This document shows positions 18,665 to 27,197 of a stretch of 64,000 nt of DNA, one piece after another; within the stretch, counting starts at the first letter, position 1; each line of letters starts with the position of its first letter. Origin of the DNA: Motilibacter deserti (GTDB taxonomy: Bacteria; Actinomycetota; Actinomycetes; Motilibacterales; Motilibacteraceae); contig NZ_JAANNP010000004.1 in assembly GCF_011250635.1 (NCBI RefSeq), forward strand, positions 124,001 through 188,000. The letters are read 5' to 3'. A program made the translations under genes and the position numbers. The notes under the pieces are model-generated. The model worked only from the letters and a program-made list of their open reading frames with translations. It ran no database searches and had not been told where the DNA came from.

Positions 18665-19948
18665 TCAGCCGCTGGTGTCCGCGCCGCTGCTCGTACTGCG
18701 GGCCGTCGTGCCGCCGTGCCACTCGAGCAGGAGGAGCGTCGCGTCGTCCTCGATGTCGTCTCCGACGACCTCGAGGAAGGCTTTCGACAGGTCCTGCGCG
18801 ACGTTGCGCGGATGGCGGTCGGCGCTGTCGCGGAGGAAGGCGGGCAGGTCGAAGGCGCTCGCGCTGCGCTCGCACATCCCGTCCGTGATGAGGAGCAGGC
18901 GGTCGCCCGGCCGCAGCTCGAGCTCCTGGATGGTGAAGCTGCCGGAGCCGAGGCCGAAGGGAGGGTCCGCGGCCTGCGCGACGCTGGTGACCTCTCCCTC
19001 GCGGAGCAGGAGCGCGGGCGGGTGGCCCGCGTTGACGACGGTCGCCCGGGCGGCCTCCTTGCCACCGTCGTCGGCCTGCCCTTCCGATCCCGCCGCTGTG
19101 GTCAGGTCCACCTCCAGCAGGATGCCGCTGACGAACTGCTCCTCGCTGGCGTGCTCGGCGAGCACACGGTGTGCTGTGGCGGCCTGCTCGCCCAGGCTCG
19201 CCCCGGCACGCCGCGCGTTGCGCAACGCGCCGACCGTGAGCGTGGCGAGCAGTGCGGCGTTCATGTCGTGGCCGACGGCGTCGGTGATGGAGACGGTCAG
19301 CCGGTCGGCCGAGGCGATGTAGTCGAACGTGTCGCCTCCGGCGCTGGCCGAGGGCTCCAGCCAGCCGGCGAGGCTGAAGGCGCCGCCCTCGCAGACGAAC
19401 GCGCCCGGCAGCAGCCGTCGCTGGATCTCCATCGCCAGCGTGAAGTCCGAGGAGCGCATCGCCGTCTCGTACGCGTCCGTGTGCCGCTGATTGGCGACCA
19501 GGACGTAGCCCAAGGCGTGTGCGACGGCGCGCAGCTGCTCGGCGAGCGACTTGTCCAGCCGCTGCGCCGATTCCGACGCCTCCTCGGCCCCGTCCGGTGG
19601 CAGCGGTCGGTCCCTCCCGTCGTCCTCCGGCAGGTCGACGGCCAGGACCCCCAGCGCGTCACCCCGCACGGTCACCGGCACGTACGCGCGCTCCTCGCGG
19701 GGGTCGACCAGGAGCTCCTGCTCGCGCCAGGCCCGGCCCGGCACCGTGCGGTTGAGGTCGAAGCGTTGGGCGTCGTCCACGTGGTCGAGCAGCGCGTTGC
19801 CGGCCGCGTCGGCGATCAGGAACGACACGTGCCCGGTGCCCAGGGCACGGGCCAGCTCCTCCGCGGCCGCGGCGACAGCAGCCGACGGCGACGCGTCCTC
19901 CGCTGCGGTGAGAAGGGCCGAGATGTCGACATCGTGCGTGCTCGTCAT
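18665..19948 (-). CDS. GAF-SpoIIE (PP2C-type) protein serine phosphatase
   Basis: About 427 residues from the ATG at 19948; a GTG 12 codons upstream is also possible and no start has a strong Shine-Dalgarno site. The N-terminal 165 residues look like a GAF sensor domain. The C-terminal domain carries the SpoIIE/PP2C metal-binding motifs AGGDTFDYI near 213, [14 protein letters not shown] near 235 and [10 protein letters not shown] near 405. In actinomycetes such phosphatases dephosphorylate anti-anti-sigma factors and so release alternative sigma factors. No anti-sigma or STAS gene is nearby, so the target is encoded elsewhere. The GAF-like membrane protein gene follows. Confidence 0.87.
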   Translation of the reverse strand: MTSTHDVDISALLTAAEDASPSAAVAAAAEELARALGTGHVSFLIADAAGNALLDHVDDAQRFDLNRTVPGRAWREQELLVDPREERAYVPVTVRGDALGVLAVDLPEDDGRDRPLPPDGAEEASESAQRLDKSLAEQLRAVAHALGYVLVANQRHTDAYETAMRSSDFTLAMEIQRRLLPGAFVCEGGAFSLAGWLEPSASAGGDTFDYIASADRLTVSITDAVGHDMNAALLATLTVGALRNARRAGASLGEQAATAHRVLAEHASEEQFVSGILLEVDLTTAAGSEGQADDGGKEAARATVVNAGHPPALLLREGEVTSVAQAADPPFGLGSGSFTIQELELRPGDRLLLITDGMCERSASAFDLPAFLRDSADRHPRNVAQDLSKAFLEVVGDDIEDDATLLLLEWHGGTTARSTSSGADTSG

Positions 19949-20064
19949 CAGCGGGTAAGCATGACACGTCCCAGCAACGACCACGCCCGGCTGTGGTCAG
20001 AAGGTCACGGGGTGTTGCTCCCGGCGTCGCCAGAGCCGTCCGGTCGGCTCCCGGGACGGACGGC

Positions 20065-21624
20065 TCAGCGGCCCGGAAGCACGCCCTCCCGCCTGTCCGA
20101 CTCGCCGGCACGGTCGGCCGCGGAGTCCCCGGAAGCGGGGGGCGCAACGGCCGGCTCGCGGCGCAAGGCCTTGACGAGGGACGCCAACGCGGCGAGCAGC
20201 ACGAACGCGAACGGGAACGCCGCCACGATCGATGCCGTCTGCAGCCCCTCGAGCCCGCCCCCGACGAGCAGGACAGCGGCGCTCGCGGAGATCACGAGGC
20301 CCCAGGCGATCGTGACGCTGCGGTGCGGGTCGCGCCCGCCCTCGGTCGTGAAAGCGCCCAGCACGAAGGTGGCCGAGTCGGCACTGGTGATGAAGAAGGT
20401 CACGATCAGGATGACTGCTCCGACCGCCGCGACGGCGCCGCCCGGCAGGCCCGCGAGCAGCGCGAAGAGCTGGGACTCGGTGCCGAGCCCGCTGAGGCTC
20501 CCGCCCGAGTCCCGCTCGGCGAGCACACCGGCGCCGCCGAACACCGCGAACCAGAGGCCGCTGACCAGGGTCGGGACGGCGAGCACGCCGACCACGAACT
20601 CGCGGATGGTCCGCCCCCGGGAGACACGGGCGATGAAGCTCGCGACGAACGGCGACCAGGAGATCCACCACGCCCAGTAGAAGATCGTCCACCCGTTGAT
20701 CCACGTGCTGCGGTCCGCGTCGAACGGGCCGGCCTGCAGGCTCATGGTGGGCAGGTCGGTGAGGTAGCCGCCGAGCGTCGTGGTGAACACGCCGATGAGT
20801 GCGTTGGTCGTCCCGCTGGCGAACAGCACGAAGCAGAGCAGGCCGAGCGCGAGGACGACGTTCGCGGTGGAGAGCTACTTGATGCCACGGTCCAGGCCGG
20901 ACAGCGCTGACAGCAGGAAGAGCACGGTGACGACGGCGATCACCCCGAGCTGGACGCCGCTCGTGACCGGGATGTCGCCGCGGAGGGCGGCCAGCCCTCC
21001 ATTGACCTGCGCGGCGCCGAGCCCGAGCGAGGTGGCCACCCCGAACACGGTGGCGACCACCGCCGCCACGTCGACGGCCCGGCCGAGCGCTCCCTCGGCA
21101 CGACGGCCGAGCACGGGCCGCAGTGCGGCACTGACCGTGGCCGGGGCGCCGGTGCGGTAGCGGGCGTAGGCGAGCGCGAGCGCGAGCACGGCGTAGATGG
21201 CCCAGGGGTGCAGGCCCCAGTGGAAGAACGAGTAGCGCAGCGCCTCTCGTGCCGCCTCGGTCGAGCGCGGGTCGGCCGCCGGTGGTGCGGTGAAGTGGGC
21301 GACGGGCTCGGCCACCCCCCAGAAGACCAGCCCGATGCCCATCCCCGCGCTGAAGAGCATCGCGAACCACGCGCGCGTGGAGTACTCCGGACGCTCGTGC
21401 TCGCCGCCGAGCCGGACTCTTCCGAAACGGGACGCGGCAAGGCCGACGACGCAGACGAGCAGTGTCGTCGCCGTCAGCAGGTAGAACCAACCGAAACGAT
21501 CGACGAGGAAGCTGCGCGCCGCCTCCGCGGCCTCGACCAGGAAGCCCGGGGAAACGGCTCCCCAGGCGACGAACGGCAGGACGATGGCCAAGGAGGCCCA
21601 GAAGGCAGGGGTCACTTTCCGCAC
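20065..21624 (-). pseudogene. BCCT family transporter interrupted by an in-frame amber codon
   Basis: The full frame is 520 codons. Translation from the GTG at 21624 (GAGGA nine bases upstream) gives 249 residues ending at TAG, 20877-20875. The same frame continues after it for another 270 codons with clear BCCT sequence, including NGWTIFYWAWWISWSPFVASFIAR in split form and RGRTIREFVVGVL. The interrupted stretch reads GLDRGIK, stop, LSTANVVLALGL. Most BCCT carriers have a Trp or similar residue at this point, so TGG to TAG is the simplest origin. BCCT proteins import betaine, choline or carnitine with Na+ or H+. Everything else in the frame is intact, which suggests a recent mutation, a sequencing error, or suppression. 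A restart at the ATG at 20829 would lack five or more helices. Confidence 0.85.
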
Positions 21625-21944
21625 GGGCAGGTTTCCTCGCGTCGTCGGCAGGTGCTAGACACCGTTGCTTGTAGCAACCGCGAGTTCAACGAGCAAAGCC
21701 GGGTCGCAGCTTCCGGCTGTGACACTTCACACGAAGCGGCCGCGCCCTCGGTGAGGCCCCTGCCGATCCACGTGCGGCGCCGCGAACCGAAGCCGGCACC
21801 CCTCGCCCGGTCAAGAACGCCGGGCCTCCTTCGATTCTCCGCTGTGCCTCGGGGTACGCCGCTGTCGACGGCAGCGACGCTGCGGCGGCACCGCCGCGAC
21901 CGCTGTCCGTCGGTCCTGCCACCCACCTGCGCACGAGGAGAGCC
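21625..21944. other. Intergenic region between divergent BCCT and copper-binding protein genes
   Basis: 320 bases without a credible gene. It has a 15-base palindrome at 21664-21678 and the Shine-Dalgarno site of the downstream gene at 21933-21938. No clear -10/-35 pair was found. Confidence 0.6.
21664..21678. promoter_or_regulatory. Candidate operator palindrome upstream of the BCCT gene
   Basis: GTTGCT, TGT, AGCAAC is a perfect 6-3-6 inverted repeat about 40 bases before the BCCT start. No regulator is adjacent. Confidence 0.35.
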
Positions 21945-22352
21945 GTGACTTCCACGACCCAGTCGATGATGGATGCCTACCCTGCCGACATCAACCTGGA
22001 CAGGGGGAAGCTCGCCGCCGCCATCGAGGCACTGATCGCCTGCAGCGAGGCGTGCACGGCGTGCGCCGACGCCTGCCTCAGCGAGAGCTCGGTGGCCGAG
22101 CTCACGAAGTGCATCCGCTCGGACCTCGACTGCGCGGACATCTGCGCGACGACCGCGCGAGTGCTGTCGCGGCACACTGCGTACGACGCCAACATCACCC
22201 GTAGCGTCCTCGAGGCCTGCGCGACCGCCTGCAAGAGCTGCGGTGACGAGTGCGAGCGCCACGCCACCATGCACGACCACTGCCGGATCTGCGCAGAGGC
22301 GTGCCGCAACTGCGAGCAGGCGTGCCGGGGCCTGCTGGCGACCATCAGCTGA
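21945..22352 (+). CDS. Cys-rich four-helix-bundle copper-binding protein (DUF326 / Csp-like)
   Basis: 135 residues, GTG at 21945 with GAGGAG six bases before it. There is no signal peptide, so it is cytosolic. It has about 18 Cys, mostly as CxxxC or CxxC pairs along predicted helices: CSEACTACADAC near residue 33, DCADIC near 64, CATACKSCGDEC near 90 and CRICAEACRNCEQAC near 110. This is the arrangement of Csp3-type proteins, which store many Cu(I) ions inside a four-helix bundle, and of the DUF326 family. The likely role is copper storage or buffering. No copper-responsive regulator or export pump is adjacent. The copper-enzyme operon in the window is 38 kb away. Confidence 0.87.
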   Translation: MTSTTQSMMDAYPADINLDRGKLAAAIEALIACSEACTACADACLSESSVAELTKCIRSDLDCADICATTARVLSRHTAYDANITRSVLEACATACKSCGDECERHATMHDHCRICAEACRNCEQACRGLLATIS

Positions 22353-22443
22353 GAGCCAGGCACGGGAGTCGCGCGAGCCCCGACGGGAGACTGCTCAGGA
22401 CGCTGATCCCAGTGCCGGCCAGGAGCACCTCGGCGGGGCCGCC

Positions 22444-22665
22444 TCAACGCTTCCGGGTCGATGGGTCGGCGGCGCGCGCCGCGCTCTTCGCGGTGGGCGT
22501 CCCGCGCTCGATCCCCGGCTGTCCCTCGGCGTCCCGCTCCTGGGGTGGGGCGCCGTCCGGACGGGGGCCGGAGATGTGGTGGCGATGCGCCCGCGGGCGC
22601 TCGTCCGCTCCGGCGTGCTGCTCGCCGGGCCCGCCCGCAGGTGCTCGGTCGTCATCGGTCGTCAT
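22444..22665 (-). CDS. Possible small hydrophilic protein
   Basis: 73 residues from the ATG at 22665, which has AGAGG five bases before it; an in-frame GTG lies two codons upstream. The product is hydrophilic with many Arg, Gly, Pro and Asp and no hydrophobic segment. It has no recognised family and could be disordered. The start signal is better than expected for a shadow frame and no other gene competes for the space. Composition alone cannot separate it from non-coding GC-rich DNA. Confidence 0.35.
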   Translation of the reverse strand: MTTDDDRAPAGGPGEQHAGADERPRAHRHHISGPRPDGAPPQERDAEGQPGIERGTPTAKSAARAADPSTRKR

Positions 22666-22818
22666 GGACACCTCTCCGATCGCACGGTGGCCCTGGCCTG
22701 CCCGGGCGGTGTCGGGCCAACCCTGCGGGCCTGCTCGGCCTCGTCACGCCCGGATCCCGACTCGGGCCGCTCGTTCTGGGTAGCCCTGCGCAGTCCGACC
22801 ATCGAGCGAGGAGAAGAC

Positions 22819-24027
22819 ATGAAGGCAGTCGTGTGGCACGGGCTCGGCGACATCAGGCTGGACGAGGTCCCGGACCCGACGATCCAGGAGTCGAACGACG
22901 CCATCGTCCGCATCACGACGTCCGCCATCTGCGGGACCGACCTGCACATGGTCCGCGGGACGATGAGCGGCATGAAGCCCGGGACGGTCCTCGGGCACGA
23001 AGCGGTCGGGGTCGTGGAGGAGACCGGCCCCGGTGTCCGCAACCTCCCCACGGGCACCCGCGTCGTGATCGGCTCGACCATCGCGTGCGGCTACTGCTCC
23101 TACTGCCGCTCCGGCACGTACTCCCAGTGCGACAACGCGAACCCGAACGGGCGGAACGCGGGCACCGCGTTCTTCGGCGGCCCGGAGCCGACCGGGCCGT
23201 TCGACGGCATGCAGGCGGAGTACGTCCGCGTGCCGTTCGCGAACGTCGGGGCCGTGCCCGTGCCGGAGAACGTGACCGACGACCAGGCGATCATGGTCTC
23301 CGACATCTTCCCGACCGCCTGGTTCGGCGGCCGGCTCGCCGAGATCGGCCAGGGCGACACCGTCGCGGTGTTCGGTGCCGGCCCGGTCGGCCAGTTCTCC
23401 GTCCTCTCGGCCTACCTGCAGGGTGCGGGCCGGGTCTTCGTCGTCGACGGCCACGCCAGCCGGCTCGAGGCGGCACGCCGGCTCGGCGCGGAGGCCATCG
23501 ACTTCAACGCCGAGGACCCGGTGGCCGTGCTCCAGGAGCTCACCGGCGGGGCGGGGCCGGACCGCGTGATCGACGCCGTGGGCGTCGACTCCGAGAGCGC
23601 GAAGTCCGGGCCGGCCGCACAGCAGGCCCAGGAGTCGGCGGACCAGTTCCGGCAGGAGGTCTCCCAGGTTGCGCCCGAGTCGGGGCAGCAGGGGGAGCAG
23701 TGGAAGCCGGGCGACGCGCCCTCGCAGGCCGCCCAGTGGGCCGTCGCGGGGATCGCGAAGGCCGGCACGATCGGGGTGGTCGGCGTCTATCCGGAGACCG
23801 TCACCAGCTACCCGTTCGGCCCCGCGTTCATGAAGAACCTCACCATCCGCACCGGCAACTGCCCCCACCGCCGCTACATCCCGGACCTGCTCCGGCTCGT
23901 GGCCAGCGGGGTCGTCGACCCCGCGCGCGTCATCACACAGCAGGAGCCGCTGACGTCCTCCCTGCAGGCGTTCGAGGCGTTCGACCGCCGGGACGAGGGC
24001 TGGGTCAAGACCGTCCTGAGCACCTGA
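22819..24027 (+). CDS. Zinc-dependent alcohol/formaldehyde dehydrogenase family protein
   Basis: 402 residues, ATG at 22819 with GAGGAG seven bases upstream. It is a medium-chain dehydrogenase. The catalytic zinc ligands are in AICGTDLH near residue 36 and GHEAVGVVEE near 59. The structural zinc loop CGYCSYCRSGTYSQC is near 91-105. The NAD-binding motif FGAGPVGQF is near 184. The family resembles glutathione-independent formaldehyde dehydrogenase-like enzymes, which also have a long insertion after DAVG. Here that insertion (about residues 257-310) is rich in Gln, Ser and Ala. The substrate is not predictable. It stands alone on its strand between the copper-binding protein and the RTX protein. 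Confidence 0.88.
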   Translation: MKAVVWHGLGDIRLDEVPDPTIQESNDAIVRITTSAICGTDLHMVRGTMSGMKPGTVLGHEAVGVVEETGPGVRNLPTGTRVVIGSTIACGYCSYCRSGTYSQCDNANPNGRNAGTAFFGGPEPTGPFDGMQAEYVRVPFANVGAVPVPENVTDDQAIMVSDIFPTAWFGGRLAEIGQGDTVAVFGAGPVGQFSVLSAYLQGAGRVFVVDGHASRLEAARRLGAEAIDFNAEDPVAVLQELTGGAGPDRVIDAVGVDSESAKSGPAAQQAQESADQFRQEVSQVAPESGQQGEQWKPGDAPSQAAQWAVAGIAKAGTIGVVGVYPETVTSYPFGPAFMKNLTIRTGNCPHRRYIPDLLRLVASGVVDPARVITQQEPLTSSLQAFEAFDRRDEGWVKTVLST

Positions 24028-24042
24028 CGGCCCTTGCCGGCC

Positions 24043-24054
24043 GCTTGCGCAAGC
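24043..24054 (+). terminator. Short palindrome after the dehydrogenase gene
   Basis: GCTTGCGCAAGC is a 12-base perfect palindrome 16 bases after the stop. It may be part of a terminator, but the stem is short and has no T-run. Confidence 0.25.
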
Positions 24055-24147
24055 GCACGACAAGCCGGGCACAGGCGAGCGACAGGGGACTCCGGACACG
24101 GTGGGTCCCGGCCGGCGGCACGCGCCGGCCGGGATCGAGGAGCCCGC

Positions 24148-26034
24148 ATGTCCCGCACCACCCGACCGGCCGCCCTGGTGGCCGCCCTCCTGCCTGCGTT
24201 CGCGCTCGCGGCGCTGCCGTCGTACGCGGCGGCGGAGCCCGCGCCCACCTGCTACGGCCAGCCCGCGACGATCGTCGGTAGCGACCGTGCCGACCGGCTG
24301 CGGGGAACAACCGGACGGGACGTCATCGTCGCCGGCGGCGGCGACGACGTCGTGCTCGCCGGCGACGGGGTCGACCTGGTGTGCGCCGGGGCGGGGAACG
24401 ACACCGTCGACGGCGGCCCCGGCCAGGACACGCTCTGGGGCGGCGCCGGGAACGACACGCTCAGCTCGGGCGCCGGTGGCCGCGGCGGTGCCCTTCACGG
24501 CGAGGACGGGCGCGACACGCTGCTGGCGCAGGCGGCCGCCGTGTCGCTGGCCGGCGGGCCCGGCAACGACGTCCTGCGCACCTACGCCGAGGCGGCCACG
24601 ATGCACGGCGAGGCCGGCGACGACCGCATCGTCGGCGGCCCGTACACGGACACCATCGACGGCGGCGAGGGCGCGGACAGGATCGACGCCGCGGGGGGCG
24701 ACGACAAGGACGTGCACGGCGGCCCGGGCGACGACCGGATCGAGGGCGGAGCGGGACGGGACACGCTGCGCGGCGGTGACGGGAACGACGTCCTCCGCCT
24801 CGGGCCGGGGCAGGGCTTCCTCCTGGGCGACGCCGGCAACGACCGGCTCGTCGCCGGCGACCAGCGCGCTGGCCTCTACGGAGGAGTCGGCGACGACGTC
24901 CTGACGGCGGGCCGGGCAGGAGGCCTGGCCCAGGGCGACGCCGGCAACGACACCATCCACGGCGGCGCGGGGGTCGACGACATCGACGGCGGCAACGGCG
25001 ACGACGTGATCCGGCCGGGAGCCGGGGAGGACGTGCACGTGTCCGGTGGCGACGGCGCGGACCGGATCTACGGCGGGCCGGGTGCGGACGTGCTGCACGG
25101 CGGCGCGGGCGACGACGTCATCACGACCGGCCCGGGCAAGCTCGGCGCCCTCCACGGCGACGCGGGACGCGACACGCTCACGGCGACCGGGCTCGGCACG
25201 GACGTCTTCGGTGGCCCCGACGGCGACACGCTGCGCTCGAGCGCCCAGGGAGTGCTGCTCGACGGCCAGGCCGGTGACGACGTCATCGTCGGCGGCAAAC
25301 ACCCCGACTACATCAAGGGCGGGACCGGCAACGACCGCATCGACGCCGGCGGCGGTGACGACGTGTCCGTAGACGCCGGCCTGGGTGACGACACGGTCCG
25401 CGGCGGTGCCGGCGACGACCACCTGCGCGGCAGCGCCGACACCGACACCTGCGACGGCGGCCCGGGCAGGGACGTCTGCGACGGCGGCTCGCCGGGCGAC
25501 CCGCGCAAGAACACCCCGCGCGACCCGGACCGCTGCACCGCGGAGACGACGAAGAGCTGCCGGGGCGGTACCGCTGGCGCGCTCAACGGCAGCGCGTCCG
25601 GGACGCTCACGTCCAACGGCGTGACCGAGTCCTGGTCCGCGTCGTTCACGGTCCGCGAGGGCGCAAGCGCGACGGGAGGCCTCGGCGGGGATGCCACCAT
25701 CACCTGGTCGATCAGCGGGACCACCCCGGACGGGTGCAGCTACGACGGCGCGGCGACGCTGGCGGGCAAGGCGGGCATCACGCTGTGGGAGCCGCTGGGG
25801 CAGTACTCCATGCAGGTGTGGCCGGTGAAGACCCGCGAGATCGAGGTGACCGAGACGTGCCCGCTGACCGGGACGCGCACGACCGGCATGTGGCCGCTGA
25901 ACACCGACGCCGCCAGCACCGGGATGGTGGCGCTGCCGAAGGACCCGTCCGCCCTGTCGGGTGAACGCACCTATCACCCCATGGGTGACGCCTCCGGGAC
26001 CGTGACCTGGAAGTGGTCCGTCCAGGCAGCCTGA
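24148..26034 (+). CDS. Secreted RTX-like calcium-binding repeat protein
   Basis: 628 residues from the ATG at 24148, which has GAGGAG six bases upstream. A Sec signal peptide ends near residue 31. From about 45 to 450 there are about thirty glycine-rich nonapeptides of the GGxGxDxLx type, which fold into a calcium-binding parallel beta-roll. The last 165 residues form a separate beta-rich domain with Cys residues and WSASFTV-type strands that I do not recognise. RTX proteins of Gram-negative bacteria leave by type I secretion. Here a Sec signal and no adjacent ABC exporter suggest ordinary export. Adhesive or matrix function is possible, and no catalytic domain is seen. Confidence 0.86.
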   Translation: MSRTTRPAALVAALLPAFALAALPSYAAAEPAPTCYGQPATIVGSDRADRLRGTTGRDVIVAGGGDDVVLAGDGVDLVCAGAGNDTVDGGPGQDTLWGGAGNDTLSSGAGGRGGALHGEDGRDTLLAQAAAVSLAGGPGNDVLRTYAEAATMHGEAGDDRIVGGPYTDTIDGGEGADRIDAAGGDDKDVHGGPGDDRIEGGAGRDTLRGGDGNDVLRLGPGQGFLLGDAGNDRLVAGDQRAGLYGGVGDDVLTAGRAGGLAQGDAGNDTIHGGAGVDDIDGGNGDDVIRPGAGEDVHVSGGDGADRIYGGPGADVLHGGAGDDVITTGPGKLGALHGDAGRDTLTATGLGTDVFGGPDGDTLRSSAQGVLLDGQAGDDVIVGGKHPDYIKGGTGNDRIDAGGGDDVSVDAGLGDDTVRGGAGDDHLRGSADTDTCDGGPGRDVCDGGSPGDPRKNTPRDPDRCTAETTKSCRGGTAGALNGSASGTLTSNGVTESWSASFTVREGASATGGLGGDATITWSISGTTPDGCSYDGAATLAGKAGITLWEPLGQYSMQVWPVKTREIEVTETCPLTGTRTTGMWPLNTDAASTGMVALPKDPSALSGERTYHPMGDASGTVTWKWSVQAA

Positions 26035-26356
26035 CCCCCGCACGCCCGCCGTCGGCTCGCCCGCCCATCCCGCGACCGACGGCGGGCCAGGGTCGCCCGC
26101 GGAGGTGGACCGGGTGGCCCAGCGCGCACGCCAGATCCTCGGCCGCAGAGCCGAGGAGCGGGTCGGCGAGCCGGCGCAGCGCACGGGCCACCGCGACCTC
26201 GCGTACGACGTAGGGCGACGGACGGCGGCCGCGACGCTGTCCTGCAGGACACGTACGCGTCCACGCTCCCGGTGTTCGGGCTTGCCGTTTAGGACGGACG
26301 AGGACCCTCCGCGGCCGGTCGAGGGGAGGCACGGCGGCCCTGGTACTGCTGGTGCC
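26035..26356. other. Intergenic region after the RTX gene
   Basis: 322 bases with a strong hairpin at 26044-26087 and no convincing gene. Open frames here are shadows. Confidence 0.6.
26044..26087 (+). terminator. Hairpin terminator of the RTX gene
   Basis: A perfect 12-base stem GCCCGCCGTCGG / CCGACGGCGGGC at 26044-26055 and 26076-26087 with a 20-base loop begins ten bases after the stop. Confidence 0.65.
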
Positions 26357-27097
26357 GTGACGACAGAGCTCGACCCCGCGCCGGTACCGGCGGTCTGGTC
26401 CATGCCCCTCGTGCTGCGCGCGTTGAAGAGCGACCCTCCACTGCACACCGACGCGCTCGAGGCGGCGGCGACCGCGTGCATGCGCGTCTGGCACGACCCC
26501 CGCGCGGAGGAGGAGTGGGCGCCGGCCTTCGACGCCTGGCTGACCCGGCAGATCCGCAAGGTGGCCCGGCGCGCGACGCAGGCATCGAAGTGGACCGCCG
26601 CCGAGCAGGTGCCCGGAGTGAGCGTCACGTGCGGCACCGCGACGGTGCGGGCGTACCCGCCCTTTCAGTGGCAGCCGGAGAGCCTGCTGCCGAAGGTGAT
26701 CGCCGATCTGCAGGTCGCCGGGACCGACTATCCCGACGCGGACGAGCTCCCGCCACCGGCGGAGCACCAGGCGCAGCTCTGGCTCAACCCGCACCTGACG
26801 ACGCTCGCGGACCAGCCGATGACGACGGGCAAGGCGATGGCCCAGGCCGGGCACGCCGCGATGCTGCTCTGGTGGGGCCTCACCCCGCAGGCGCAGCAGG
26901 CGTGGCACGAGGCGGGCTACCCGCTGGCGGTCCGGCCTGCCGCGGCGGAGCAGTGGGAATCGCTGCTCGGTCACCCACGCCGGCTGCCCGCCGTCCGCGA
27001 CGCCGGGTTCACCGAGATCCCGGCCGGGTCCTGCACGTTCGTCGCGCTGCCACCCGGCGGCCGCCTCGACCTGCTCGCCGCCGTTCCCGCCCGCTGA
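26357..27097 (+). CDS. PTH2-like peptidyl-tRNA hydrolase family protein
   Basis: 246 residues from the GTG at 26357. The frame is open further upstream, but that stretch has no coding character. The C-terminal half has TTGKAMAQAGHAAML near residue 155, the counterpart of the PTH2 signature with Lys and His. A two-part layout with an N-terminal LVLRALKSDPP strand near residue 17 is seen in actinobacterial members. Archaeal and eukaryotic Pth2 cleave peptidyl-tRNA, and the bacterial homologues are less studied. The start has a weak Shine-Dalgarno site. It is convergent with the downstream lipoprotein gene. Confidence 0.75.
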   Translation: MTTELDPAPVPAVWSMPLVLRALKSDPPLHTDALEAAATACMRVWHDPRAEEEWAPAFDAWLTRQIRKVARRATQASKWTAAEQVPGVSVTCGTATVRAYPPFQWQPESLLPKVIADLQVAGTDYPDADELPPPAEHQAQLWLNPHLTTLADQPMTTGKAMAQAGHAAMLLWWGLTPQAQQAWHEAGYPLAVRPAAAEQWESLLGHPRRLPAVRDAGFTEIPAGSCTFVALPPGGRLDLLAAVPAR

Positions 27098-27197
27098 CCG
27101 GCGCGGCTCAGGTCGGGGCGGGTGCAGGGGCAGCGGTCACGGGAGCGGGGGAAGGTGCCGCGGGACAGCGCGACCGCCGACCGGACGGCGACGGCGG

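Noticed and set aside
20065-20829. Independent 254-residue transporter gene
   Set aside because: It is the C-terminal half of the BCCT frame. No Shine-Dalgarno site was evident and it would lack the N-terminal helices.
24148-25500. CRISPR-like or satellite repeat at the RTX gene
   Set aside because: The periodicity is the coding repeat of glycine-rich nonapeptides in one open frame, with no spacers.
22744-26637. 1297-residue minus-strand open frame
   Set aside because: It is opposite the dehydrogenase and RTX genes. Its repeats mirror the RTX coding repeat and no start signal or family motif is present.
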